5,634 nt of DNA from an uncultured Bacilli bacterium (GCA_947628765.1 CANRBD010000068.1:1-5634), one strand, 5' to 3'; counted from the first letter of the stretch, positions 1 to 5,449 are shown. The notes: generated by a model not told the origin, from the letters alone. A program made the numbers and translations.

Positions 1-23
1 AAAACAACCCTAGGGTTGTTTTT
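1..23 (-). terminator. Rho-independent terminator of the sortase gene
   Basis: Positions 1-22 form a perfect palindrome (AAAACAACCC / GGGTTGTTTT arms around TA), which folds as a 9-bp stem with a CTAG loop. It begins directly behind the sortase stop codon (22-24) and ends in a T-run on the minus strand. On the plus strand it is followed by TTTTT, so it could also stop a plus-strand transcript arriving from outside the window. The window edge hides how far the minus-strand T tract extends. Confidence 0.75.
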
Positions 24-639
24 ACTGCAATTCCGCAATATAAATTGTCTGCAAGGTATTACTATTTTTAGTACAAGTTATTAAGGTTAAAGTAGTTTTA
101 TTTTTATTACGATAAATCATAACATCACCATCTTTATTTTCATTATAAATATTGACTATTTTATAAACATAAGTATTACCTTTATATTTAATAGTGGCCA
201 AATCGCCTTTATTTAATTGATACAAATTCCTAAAATAGCCTAAATAACTCGTACCTGAGTGTGCAACTAAAATGGTATTACCATTTTTTTGATTGGGATA
301 ATTAGATGGATCTAGTAAAGTTACAGATTTCCCAACATTATTAAGGGGATTACCTTTATCATAAAAACCTTGTTCAAGATTAATTTTATCAATTTTTAAA
401 ATACCTAAATACTGTCCCCCATTACTAGGCTCTACAGTTGTACTTATATCGGCAGCAGCAATATTTTGTGGTGTATTGTCAATTTTTTCTCCATCTTGTT
501 CACTGTATAGTGAGATATTTATTTTTTCATAGGCTTTTTCTTTTTTGCCAGTAAAATAATCATAAGTAAGCAAGAAAATACCAATGCCAATAGCTAAAAA
601 ACCAATAATAACCACTGTTCGATTACTTAACTTTTCCAT
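22..639 (-). CDS. Sortase family transpeptidase, membrane anchored (205 aa)
   Basis: Sortases are extracytoplasmic cysteine transpeptidases that cleave a C-terminal sorting motif in surface proteins and join them to the cell wall or to pilin subunits. The protein has a short charged N-terminus, one hydrophobic anchor (about residues 8-29), a polar linker to about 75, then the sortase barrel. The catalytic His is H127 in ILVAHSGTS and the catalytic Cys is C189 in LTLITC. The third catalytic residue, normally Arg a few residues after the Cys, aligns with Gln197 (TLQTIYIAEL), which is unusual. Length fits class A/D-like enzymes; I cannot assign the class. I chose the ATG at 639 because AGGCGG lies 5 nt upstream and the promoter at 661-689 would exclude the longer GTG-started frame reaching 705. 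It appears monocistronic, divergent from clpB, with its own terminator. No substrate gene is adjacent; the partial surface protein at 5450 is not demonstrably a substrate. Confidence 0.9.
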   Translation of the reverse strand: MEKLSNRTVVIIGFLAIGIGIFLLTYDYFTGKKEKAYEKINISLYSEQDGEKIDNTPQNIAAADISTTVEPSNGGQYLGILKIDKINLEQGFYDKGNPLNNVGKSVTLLDPSNYPNQKNGNTILVAHSGTSYLGYFRNLYQLNKGDLATIKYKGNTYVYKIVNIYNENKDGDVMIYRNKNKTTLTLITCTKNSNTLQTIYIAELQ

Positions 640-644
640 AAAAT

Positions 645-650
645 CCGCCT
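645..650 (-). promoter_or_regulatory. Ribosome-binding site fixing the sortase start
   Basis: AGGCGG on the minus strand sits 5 nt before the ATG at 639. The longer GTG frame starting at 705 has only a GGA abutting the GTG, too close to work, and starts upstream of the likely promoter. Confidence 0.65.
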
Positions 651-660
651 CTCTCTTATG

Positions 661-689
661 AGTATAACACGATTTTTCTTCCTTGTCTA
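661..689 (-). promoter_or_regulatory. Sigma-A-type promoter of the sortase gene
   Basis: On the minus strand, TAGACA (689-684) is followed after 17 nt by TATACT (666-661). An upstream TG one base before the -10 makes an extended -10 (TGTTATACT). An A-rich tract (about 690-700) could serve as an UP element. The predicted transcript start near 654 leaves a leader of about 15 nt before the ATG at 639. Confidence 0.65.
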
Positions 690-698
690 TTTCCTTTT

Positions 699-725
699 TT
701 AGCACTCCTACTTGACAAGTGCTAA
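699..725. promoter_or_regulatory. CIRCE element (HrcA operator)
   Basis: The sequence reads TTAGCACTC, 9 bases, then AAGTGCTAA. The known CIRCE consensus is TTAGCACTC-N9-GAGTGCTAA, so 17 of 18 arm positions match and the spacer length is exact. It overlaps the -35 box (712-717) of the clpB promoter, where bound HrcA repressor would block RNA polymerase. HrcA-CIRCE is the classic heat-shock control of groESL and dnaK operons and is also known in front of clpB in mycoplasmas. hrcA itself is not in the window. The element lies about 10 bp upstream of the divergent sortase -35, so an effect on that promoter is possible but less certain. Confidence 0.93.
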
Positions 726-739
726 AAGATGAGTATAAT
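712..739 (+). promoter_or_regulatory. Consensus sigma-A promoter of clpB
   Basis: TTGACA (712-717) and TATAAT (734-739) are both perfect hexamers separated by 16 nt. The predicted start near 746 gives a leader of about 33 nt to the ATG at 779, with AAAGGAGGG (764-772) as a strong ribosome-binding site. The -35 is embedded in the CIRCE element, the expected design for a strong promoter held down by HrcA and released on heat or protein stress. Confidence 0.88.
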
Positions 740-778
740 GGTTATTGAGCGGTATATAATAATAAAGGAGGGATACTT

Positions 779-2896
779 ATGAATGAACAAACTGGATATG
801 AAGAAAATCTACAAAATCCACTAGAAAAATATGGACGCGATATTACGGAAAGTGTCAAAGCCAATAAAGTCGACCCCGTTATCGGCCGAGATGAAGAAAT
901 TCGTAGTATTACCCGTATTTTATCAAGAAAAACAAAAAATAATCCCGTATTAATCGGCGAACCTGGAGTCGGTAAAACGGCGATTGTCGAAGGCTTAGCC
1001 GCCCGTATTGTTAAAGGTGATGTGCCTAATAGTTTACTTAACAAACACGTTTGGGAATTAGATATGGGGGCTTTAATTGCCGGCGCGAAATATCGCGGTG
1101 AATTTGAAGATCGTTTAAAAGCTGTCCTAAAAGAAGTTAAAGATTCCGATGGCGAGATTATTATGTTCATCGATGAAATTCATATGATTGTTGGGGCTGG
1201 CGCTATTGAAGGGGCGATGGATGCCGGTAATATGTTAAAGCCAATGCTCGCGCGCGGGGAAATTCACTGTATCGGAGCTACGACTTTAAATGAATATCGT
1301 AAATATATCGAAAAAGATGGCGCTTTAGAAAGACGTTTTCAAAAAGTCCAAGTAAATGAACCAACTGTCGCTGATACGATTACCATTTTACGTGGACTTA
1401 AACCAAGGTTTGAAGTATATCATGGCGTTAATATTAAGGATAATGCGTTAGTGGCCGCCGCTACTTTATCAGACCGATATATCACTGATCGCTTTTTACC
1501 AGATAAAGCCATCGATTTAGTCGATGAAGCCTGCGCAACTATTAAAGTTCAAATGGAATCTGTACCTACTAAATTAGATACTTTAACTCGAAAAATAATG
1601 GGACTTGAGATTGAAAAGGAAGCTATAAAAAAAGAAAAAGATGAACTTTCTAAAAATAGACTAGCTGAGATTGATACTAAACTTAGTGAACTAAAAGAAA
1701 AAGAAAAGACTTTAAGAGCTGACTGGGAAGAAGAAAAAAATATTAATAATAAAATAAATAAGAAAAAAGAAGAAATTGAACAAGCAAATCATGAACTTGA
1801 AAGAGCTGAAGCTAAATATGATTTAGAAACGGCCGCTCGTTTAAGACATGGAACTTTACCACAATTACAAAAAGAACTTGAAGCTTTAAGAAAAGAAGAC
1901 AAATCAGCTATTTTAAGTGATACAGTTAATGATGAATCAATCGCTTCAATTATTTCTAAATGGACCCATATTCCAATTAATAAATTAGTCGGCGGGGAAA
2001 AAGAAAAATTAATCCACTTAGAAGAAAATTTACAAAAACGCGTCAAAGGTCAAGATGAAGCTATTCATTTAGTGAGTGAAGCAATTATTCGTGCGCGTGC
2101 TGGCATTAAAGATCCAAATCGCCCCATTGGTTCCTTTATCTTTTTAGGACCAACGGGAGTTGGTAAAACTGAAATTGCCCGTAGTTTAGCTTATGAACTA
2201 TTCGATGATGAACGTCACATGATTCGTATTGATATGAGTGAATATATGGAAAGTCATTCCGTGGCTAGATTAATTGGTTCGCCTCCAGGATATGTAGGTT
2301 ATGATGATGGTGGACAATTAACTGAAGCCGTTAGACGTAATCCATATAGTATTGTCTTATTTGATGAAATCGAAAAAGCTCATAAAGATATTTTCAATAT
2401 TTTACTACAAATCCTAGATGATGGTCGCATTACCGATTCGCAAGGTCGTACAGTTGATTTTAAAAACACTATCATTATTATGACTTCTAATTTAGGTAGT
2501 GAGTATATTCTTGAAAATAGCGAAAATAGTCATGATTTAGTTATGAATGAATTAAAACACACCTTTAGACCCGAATTTATCAATCGTTTAGATGAAATTA
2601 TTGTCTTTAACTCGCTTTCAAAAGATGTCGTTTATGATATTTTAGAAAAAATTATAGGAGAAGTCGAAGCAAGACTTGAAGACAAAAAAATAACTTTATC
2701 ATTAACTGATAAAGCTAAAGAATATATAATTGATCATGCATATGATGAAAGATATGGGGCGAGACCAATTAAAAGATATATAAGCCGTAATATTGAAAGT
2801 TTAATTGCCGGCGCGATTATCAACGACAAAATTAAATTTAATTCTAAAGTCACGATTGATATATATAATGATGAATTTGTTATTAAAGAGGTTTAA
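779..2896 (+). CDS. clpB: ClpB-type disaggregase lacking the N-terminal domain (705 aa)
   Basis: ClpB is a hexameric AAA+ ATPase that works with DnaK to pull polypeptides out of aggregates. D1: Walker A GEPGVGKT (60-67), pore loop KYRG (104-107), Walker B IIMFIDE (127-133), sensor GATT (166-169), arginine fingers LERRF (183-187). Middle domain: a long Lys/Glu-rich coiled coil, about 263-387, of ClpB rather than ClpC size. D2: Walker A GPTGVGKT (457-464), pore GYVG (504-507), Walker B VLFDE (526-530), FINRLDE (600-606), sensor-2 GARP (660-663). The segment before FRPEFINR lacks the GF-type loop that lets ClpA/ClpC dock on ClpP, so a disaggregase rather than a protease partner is likely. Full-length ClpB is about 860 aa; this one starts in the linker to D1 (LEKYGRDITE), as in mycoplasma ClpB and the short internal-start isoform of other bacteria. 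The start is supported by GGAGG 7 nt before the ATG, and no N-domain is encoded upstream. Regulation: CIRCE and a consensus promoter. Confidence 0.95.
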   Translation: MNEQTGYEENLQNPLEKYGRDITESVKANKVDPVIGRDEEIRSITRILSRKTKNNPVLIGEPGVGKTAIVEGLAARIVKGDVPNSLLNKHVWELDMGALIAGAKYRGEFEDRLKAVLKEVKDSDGEIIMFIDEIHMIVGAGAIEGAMDAGNMLKPMLARGEIHCIGATTLNEYRKYIEKDGALERRFQKVQVNEPTVADTITILRGLKPRFEVYHGVNIKDNALVAAATLSDRYITDRFLPDKAIDLVDEACATIKVQMESVPTKLDTLTRKIMGLEIEKEAIKKEKDELSKNRLAEIDTKLSELKEKEKTLRADWEEEKNINNKINKKKEEIEQANHELERAEAKYDLETAARLRHGTLPQLQKELEALRKEDKSAILSDTVNDESIASIISKWTHIPINKLVGGEKEKLIHLEENLQKRVKGQDEAIHLVSEAIIRARAGIKDPNRPIGSFIFLGPTGVGKTEIARSLAYELFDDERHMIRIDMSEYMESHSVARLIGSPPGYVGYDDGGQLTEAVRRNPYSIVLFDEIEKAHKDIFNILLQILDDGRITDSQGRTVDFKNTIIIMTSNLGSEYILENSENSHDLVMNELKHTFRPEFINRLDEIIVFNSLSKDVVYDILEKIIGEVEARLEDKKITLSLTDKAKEYIIDHAYDERYGARPIKRYISRNIESLIAGAIINDKIKFNSKVTIDIYNDEFVIKEV

Positions 2897-2912
2897 TCCT
2901 CTTTTTCTTTTT
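2885..2912 (+). terminator. Rho-independent terminator of clpB, overlapping two stop codons
   Basis: AAAGAGG (2885-2891) pairs with CCTCTTT (2898-2904) around a TTTAAT loop, followed by the T-rich tail TTCTTTTT on the plus strand. The loop contains the clpB stop codon and the stop of the convergent DUF1003 gene. The tail is made from the minus gene's Lys/Glu-rich C-terminal codons. On the minus strand the stem is followed by AATAAC, so it is a poor terminator in that direction. Confidence 0.75.
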
Positions 2913-3390
2913 CATAAATTTCTAAAAGTTTACTTTGATTTTTTAATATAAGTTCTAATTTACGATGTAAATCTTCTAAAATAAGTTCACTTTTTAAATC
3001 GATTATATAATCATTTTGATTTCGCAAGCTGTCTTTTTTCGCATCTCTATTTTGACTCATCATAATAATAGGTGCCTGAACAGCCGTTACGCATGATAAA
3101 ACTAAGTTAAGTAAAATAAAAGGATAAGGATCGATTTTAACTTCTAAAAGATAAACATTTAAGATAACCCAAAAAATTAGGAAGAGAATAAAAAATAGAA
3201 TAAACCACCAGCTACCGGCAATGGCTGAAATTTTATCGGCCATCTTTTCACCGAAAGTGATATTTTCTTCCTCTTCTTTATCAACATCAACCGCGATTGG
3301 ATTGTTCACTACCATTTCAATTAATTCGTCTCTATTTTTTTCATCTAATTTTTGACTGACTAATCTTTTAACAATTTCTCTTTTTTCCAT
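2893..3390 (-). CDS. DUF1003 family two-helix membrane protein (165 aa)
   Basis: This matches the DUF1003 family, widespread small membrane proteins with no settled function. A charged cytoplasmic-looking N-terminus (1-55) leads into GEKMADKISAIAGSWWF (47-63). Two transmembrane helices follow, about 61-83 and 88-110, separated by the hallmark DPYPFILLN (87-95), then QAPIIMMSQNR (105-115). A helical, charged C-terminal segment (about 116-165) is likely a coiled coil. The start is the ATG at 3390: GGAGG (3396-3400) lies 5 nt upstream, while an upstream in-frame TTG at 3402 overlaps that ribosome-binding site and is rejected. It converges on clpB with a 4-bp tail overlap (2893-2896). The upstream flavoprotein is on the same strand, about 200 bp away, and a terminator-like hairpin lies between them, so co-transcription is doubtful. 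Family assignment is confident; function is unknown. Confidence 0.9.
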   Translation of the reverse strand: MEKREIVKRLVSQKLDEKNRDELIEMVVNNPIAVDVDKEEEENITFGEKMADKISAIAGSWWFILFFILFLIFWVILNVYLLEVKIDPYPFILLNLVLSCVTAVQAPIIMMSQNRDAKKDSLRNQNDYIIDLKSELILEDLHRKLELILKNQSKLLEIYEKEKED

Positions 3391-3395
3391 ATTTT

Positions 3396-3400
3396 CCTCC
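3396..3400 (-). promoter_or_regulatory. Ribosome-binding site of the DUF1003 gene
   Basis: GGAGG on the minus strand lies 5 nt before the ATG at 3390 and decides that start against the TTG at 3402. It is only a few bases downstream of the T-run of the hairpin at 3401-3431, so folding or termination there would directly affect expression of this gene. Confidence 0.85.
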
Positions 3401-3431
3401 AAAAAAATAACAATGCTTATGCATTGTTATT
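3401..3431 (-). terminator. Terminator-like hairpin in front of the DUF1003 gene
   Basis: On the minus strand an 11-bp perfect stem (AATAACAATGC / GCATTGTTATT, 3431-3421 with 3416-3406) with loop ATAA is followed by a T-run and then the DUF1003 ribosome-binding site. It has the form of an intrinsic terminator for the upstream flavoprotein transcript. However, there is no room between it and the ribosome-binding site for a promoter, so a DUF1003 transcript must either pass through it (leader attenuator) or start inside it. A CATAAT at 3434-3429 could be a -10 box, in which case the palindrome would act as a DNA operator. The stem is AT-rich, so terminator strength is uncertain. Confidence 0.6.
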
Positions 3432-3447
3432 ATGTGAAAATATTTTT

Positions 3448-3474
3448 ATTTTATGTATGACTTTTGCTTGTCAG
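3448..3474 (-). promoter_or_regulatory. Candidate promoter for the DUF1003 gene (weak)
   Basis: CTGACA (3474-3469) and TAAAAT (3453-3448) on the minus strand each differ from consensus by one base, but the spacer is only 15 nt. Transcription from here would include the hairpin at 3401-3431 in the leader. In this AT-rich gap such matches arise easily by chance. Confidence 0.25.
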
Positions 3475-3588
3475 TTGTTGACTAGTCTTGACATTTTTGT
3501 GTTTAATTTTTGTTTTTTTATTGGCTTCTTCGTTTAAAATATTATTTGATTTTAAATATACAATAGTAATATTTTTGCAAAATATAGG

Positions 3589-4983
3589 TTATTTTTGATT
3601 TTCTAAGATGTCTCTAGCTGCGACTAACCCAGTAGCGGCAGCAGTAACAATATTTCCAGCTTTACCAGCGCCATCTCCGATAAAGTAAACATCATAGTCT
3701 TCTAATTTAAATTTATTATTGGTTTCAATTTCATTACTAAAGAATTTTATCTCAGGGCCATATAATAAAGTTTCACCATTATTAACACCCGGAATGATTT
3801 CATCTAATTTTTCTAGTCCTTCAATGATATTTGTGATGATTCGGTGTGGCAGAACTAAAGCTAAATCCCCAGCTACACAATCTTTTAAAGTTGGCGTGAT
3901 AAAACCTTTTTCAATACGATGCCATTCACTACGTCTTGATTGTTTTAAATCTTTTAAAGTTTGAATAATTGGTTTTCCATCACCTAACACGTTTGCAATT
4001 CTCGCAATACTCTCACCATATTCACGAGTATTAGTGACTGGTTCAGTTAAGTTTACTTTACTAATAAAAGCAAAGTTACTATTATTTGATTTGACATCTT
4101 TTAAAGCATGACCATTAACGCAGATATAACCATAATAGTTTTCTTTGGCCACAAAGCCTCCAGGATTAGTACAGAATGTTCTGATTTCATCACCATAGGT
4201 ATCGGTATGAATAAAGATAGTCGGATCATAAATAACATTACAAATTTGTTCCATGATTTCTTTTCTTACTTCAACTCTAACACCAATTTCAATACTTTTA
4301 GATAAATATGGTATTTTATATTTATCAGCTAATTGTTGAATCCATTTAGCGCCGGTCCTGCCAGGGGCAACCACCACTTTAGAAGCCATGTAAGAAGTCT
4401 TTTTCCCTTTTTCTAAGCACACTACTTCATGTTTATCTTTAGCTTTACTATGAACATCGGTAACTTCTACCTCTTCTTTTACGTGAACACCTTTTTCAAT
4501 TAAAAAGTTCGTAAATGTTTCAATATATTTAGGTAAATGATCACTACCTAAATGTTTTTGTTTGATAAGTAATAGCCTGGCTCCTAATAAAGCTACTTTA
4601 CTTTTGATTTTTAAAGCTTCATCCATATTAGAAGGATAAACATCACTATCCATACCAAACTTTTTAAAAATTTCTTCACAGTCATCAATTAGTTTATAGG
4701 CTGCATCTTCATCCATATATTTAAATAAATCACTTTTGCCGATTTTAGGTATAAAGTTTAATTTGCCATCAGAAAATGTCCCTGCACCGCCATAGCCAGA
4801 TAAGACATTGCATGTTGGGCAATTAACGCATTTTTGCGTTTTTTTCATTGGGCAATTACGATTGTGAGCAAATCTTCCTTGATCTAATAATAAAATATTT
4901 AATTTACTATTTTTAGTTATAAGTTCGTAAGCCGTAAATAATCCCGCTGGCCCCGCCCCTATAATTACTACATCATAATCCAT
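3589..4983 (-). CDS. NAD(P)/FAD-dependent oxidoreductase, COG2509-type (464 aa)
   Basis: This belongs to the uncharacterised FAD-dependent dehydrogenase group (COG2509 by recognition). The N-terminal Rossmann dinucleotide site is VVIIGAGPAGLFTAYEL (5-21), with an acidic residue ending the second strand (LLLDQGR, 31-37). A conserved-looking GYGGAGTFSDGKL (63-75) follows. The C-terminal FAD motif is VYFIGDGAGKAGNIVTAAATG (432-452), the usual strand-Gly-Asp arrangement contacting the flavin. A cysteine group C44-x7-C52-x2-C55-x2-C58 precedes the GYGGAG segment and could bind a metal or Fe-S cluster; that is inference. No membrane segment or signal peptide is visible, so it is probably cytosolic. 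The substrate is unknown. The ATG at 4983 has AAGGAGGG (5000-4993) upstream and an extended -10 promoter close behind. The XRE gene lies 89 bp upstream on the same strand and could read through into it, but this gene seems to have its own promoter. Confidence 0.88.
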   Translation of the reverse strand: MDYDVVIIGAGPAGLFTAYELITKNSKLNILLLDQGRFAHNRNCPMKKTQKCVNCPTCNVLSGYGGAGTFSDGKLNFIPKIGKSDLFKYMDEDAAYKLIDDCEEIFKKFGMDSDVYPSNMDEALKIKSKVALLGARLLLIKQKHLGSDHLPKYIETFTNFLIEKGVHVKEEVEVTDVHSKAKDKHEVVCLEKGKKTSYMASKVVVAPGRTGAKWIQQLADKYKIPYLSKSIEIGVRVEVRKEIMEQICNVIYDPTIFIHTDTYGDEIRTFCTNPGGFVAKENYYGYICVNGHALKDVKSNNSNFAFISKVNLTEPVTNTREYGESIARIANVLGDGKPIIQTLKDLKQSRRSEWHRIEKGFITPTLKDCVAGDLALVLPHRIITNIIEGLEKLDEIIPGVNNGETLLYGPEIKFFSNEIETNNKFKLEDYDVYFIGDGAGKAGNIVTAAATGLVAARDILENQK

Positions 4984-4992
4984 TTAAAACCA

Positions 4993-5013
4993 CCCTCCTT
5001 ATAAATTATATCA
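4993..5013 (-). promoter_or_regulatory. Extended -10 promoter and ribosome-binding site of the flavoprotein gene
   Basis: TGATATAAT (5013-5005) is a perfect extended -10 on the minus strand; no good -35 is present at 16-18 nt (AATAAC-like). The ribosome-binding site AAGGAGGG (5000-4993) begins only 4 nt after the -10, so a start at 5000-4999 would give a leader of about 16 nt opening within the ribosome-binding site. Either the leader is this short or the active promoter lies further upstream. Confidence 0.5.
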
Positions 5014-5072
5014 CGTTTTTTACTATTGTTATTAATCTTTTATATAAAAAATACGAATTATATAATCCATAT

Positions 5073-5309
5073 TTATAAATCTTTTCTTTTTAAATCACTG
5101 GCAGTGAACTGCTGTCCCGTTTTTTTATTAATAAAACACACTTCAAAGCCACATTCTTTCGCAATTTTTTCCATCATTTCAAAACTAACCGTTCTTTTTT
5201 GTGTTTCATAACCAGACAAAGTAGTTTGGTCAATATTTAACAGTTTCCCTAATACATCTTGTTTTAAATTTTTCTCTTTTCTCATATACTTGATTATTTT
5301 CCCTATCAT
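5073..5309 (-). CDS. Small XRE-family HTH transcriptional regulator (78 aa)
   Basis: A Cro/C1-type helix-turn-helix covers roughly residues 4-56: IIKYMRKEKNLKQDVLGKLLNID, then the recognition region QTTLSGYETQKRTVSFEMMEKIAKECGFEV. Family members bind short palindromic operators as dimers. A 22-residue tail after the HTH (57-78, CFINKKTGQQFTASDLKRKDL) has no domain I recognise. The start is the ATG at 5309, with GAGGTG (5321-5316) 6 nt upstream. A frame open to 5345 would start above the ribosome-binding site and inside the promoter region, so it is rejected. It is divergent from the surface protein gene at 5450, and a 19-bp near-palindrome overlaps its own -10, the usual layout of an autoregulated repressor that also controls its divergent neighbour. 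It could instead be a chromosomal or prophage-derived regulator with distant targets. Confidence 0.85.
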   Translation of the reverse strand: MIGKIIKYMRKEKNLKQDVLGKLLNIDQTTLSGYETQKRTVSFEMMEKIAKECGFEVCFINKKTGQQFTASDLKRKDL

Positions 5310-5315
5310 ACATTT

Positions 5316-5321
5316 CACCTC
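5316..5321 (-). promoter_or_regulatory. Ribosome-binding site fixing the XRE regulator start
   Basis: GAGGTG on the minus strand lies 6 nt before the ATG at 5309. It falls inside the longer open frame, showing that the 12 extra upstream codons are not translated. Confidence 0.65.
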
Positions 5322-5327
5322 ATTTAT

Positions 5328-5336
5328 ATTATGACA
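5328..5336 (-). promoter_or_regulatory. Candidate extended -10 promoter of the XRE regulator
   Basis: TGTCATAAT (5336-5328) on the minus strand is one base from a consensus extended -10. I see no recognisable -35 at 16-18 nt spacing. The box lies almost wholly within the 19-bp near-palindrome at 5329-5347, as expected for self-repression. Confidence 0.4.
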
Positions 5337-5347
5337 AATTGGCATAA
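5329..5347. promoter_or_regulatory. 19-bp near-palindrome, candidate operator
   Basis: TTATGACAA-A-TTGGCATAA: the 9-bp arms match at 8 of 9 positions around a central A. It overlaps the -10 of the XRE gene and ends 7 bp before the -35 (5355) of the divergent surface gene, so one bound dimer could affect both. A matching half-site GTCATAA recurs at 5405-5411 in the surface gene leader. Binding by the adjacent XRE protein is inference. Confidence 0.5.
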
Positions 5348-5354
5348 AAAGACC

Positions 5355-5384
5355 TTGACATATGGCGTATCGCCGTAATATAAT
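5355..5384 (+). promoter_or_regulatory. Consensus promoter of the surface protein gene
   Basis: TTGACA (5355-5360) and TATAAT (5379-5384) are perfect hexamers with an 18-nt spacer; a second TATAAT at 5384-5389 is too far (23 nt). The predicted start near 5391 gives a leader of about 59 nt. The spacer carries the dyad GGCG-TAT-CGCC (5364-5374), which stands out in this AT-rich DNA. Confidence 0.75.
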
Positions 5385-5400
5385 ATAATAAAATATGGCG
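5360..5400. repeat. ATATGGCG repeats around the surface gene promoter
   Basis: ATATGGCG occurs at 5360-5367 and again at 5393-5400, 33 bp apart (about three helical turns, so the same DNA face). An inverted GGCG half (CGCC, 5371-5374) forms a dyad with the first copy. One copy abuts the -35, the other lies at the predicted transcript start. The arrangement suggests regulator half-sites; which protein would bind is unknown. Confidence 0.4.
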
Positions 5401-5449
5401 TTAAGTCATAAACGGAAAGCAAACATGATTATAAGAAGGAGATGTAAAC

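Noticed and set aside
640..705. Longer sortase frame starting at GTG 705
   Set aside because: It would begin inside the CIRCE element and upstream of the sortase promoter, with no properly spaced ribosome-binding site. The ATG at 639 has AGGCGG 5 nt upstream.
742..1170. 142-codon open frame on the minus strand inside clpB
   Set aside because: It lies antisense to the most conserved part of D1, has no family resemblance, and is explained by the codon use of clpB. The same applies to the antisense frame at 1789-2046.
3468..3493. TTGAC direct repeat (3478 and 3488, 10 bp apart) with TGTCA/TGACA inverted halves
   Set aside because: The units are only 5 bp and nothing ties them to a promoter. 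The TTGACA at 3488-3493 has no -10 at a usable distance on the plus strand.
3555..3590. AT-only inverted repeat just after the flavoprotein stop codon
   Set aside because: ATATTTT/AAAATAT arms of pure A/T with no T-tract would make a very weak hairpin. I do not call it a terminator.
3719..3964. Plus-strand open frames inside the flavoprotein gene (also 4108-4305)
   Set aside because: They are antisense to a clearly coding gene, with no ribosome-binding site and no recognisable product.
5026..5211. Plus-strand 61-codon frame opposite the XRE gene
   Set aside because: It overlaps the HTH gene antisense, and I saw no ribosome-binding site or promoter that supports translation.
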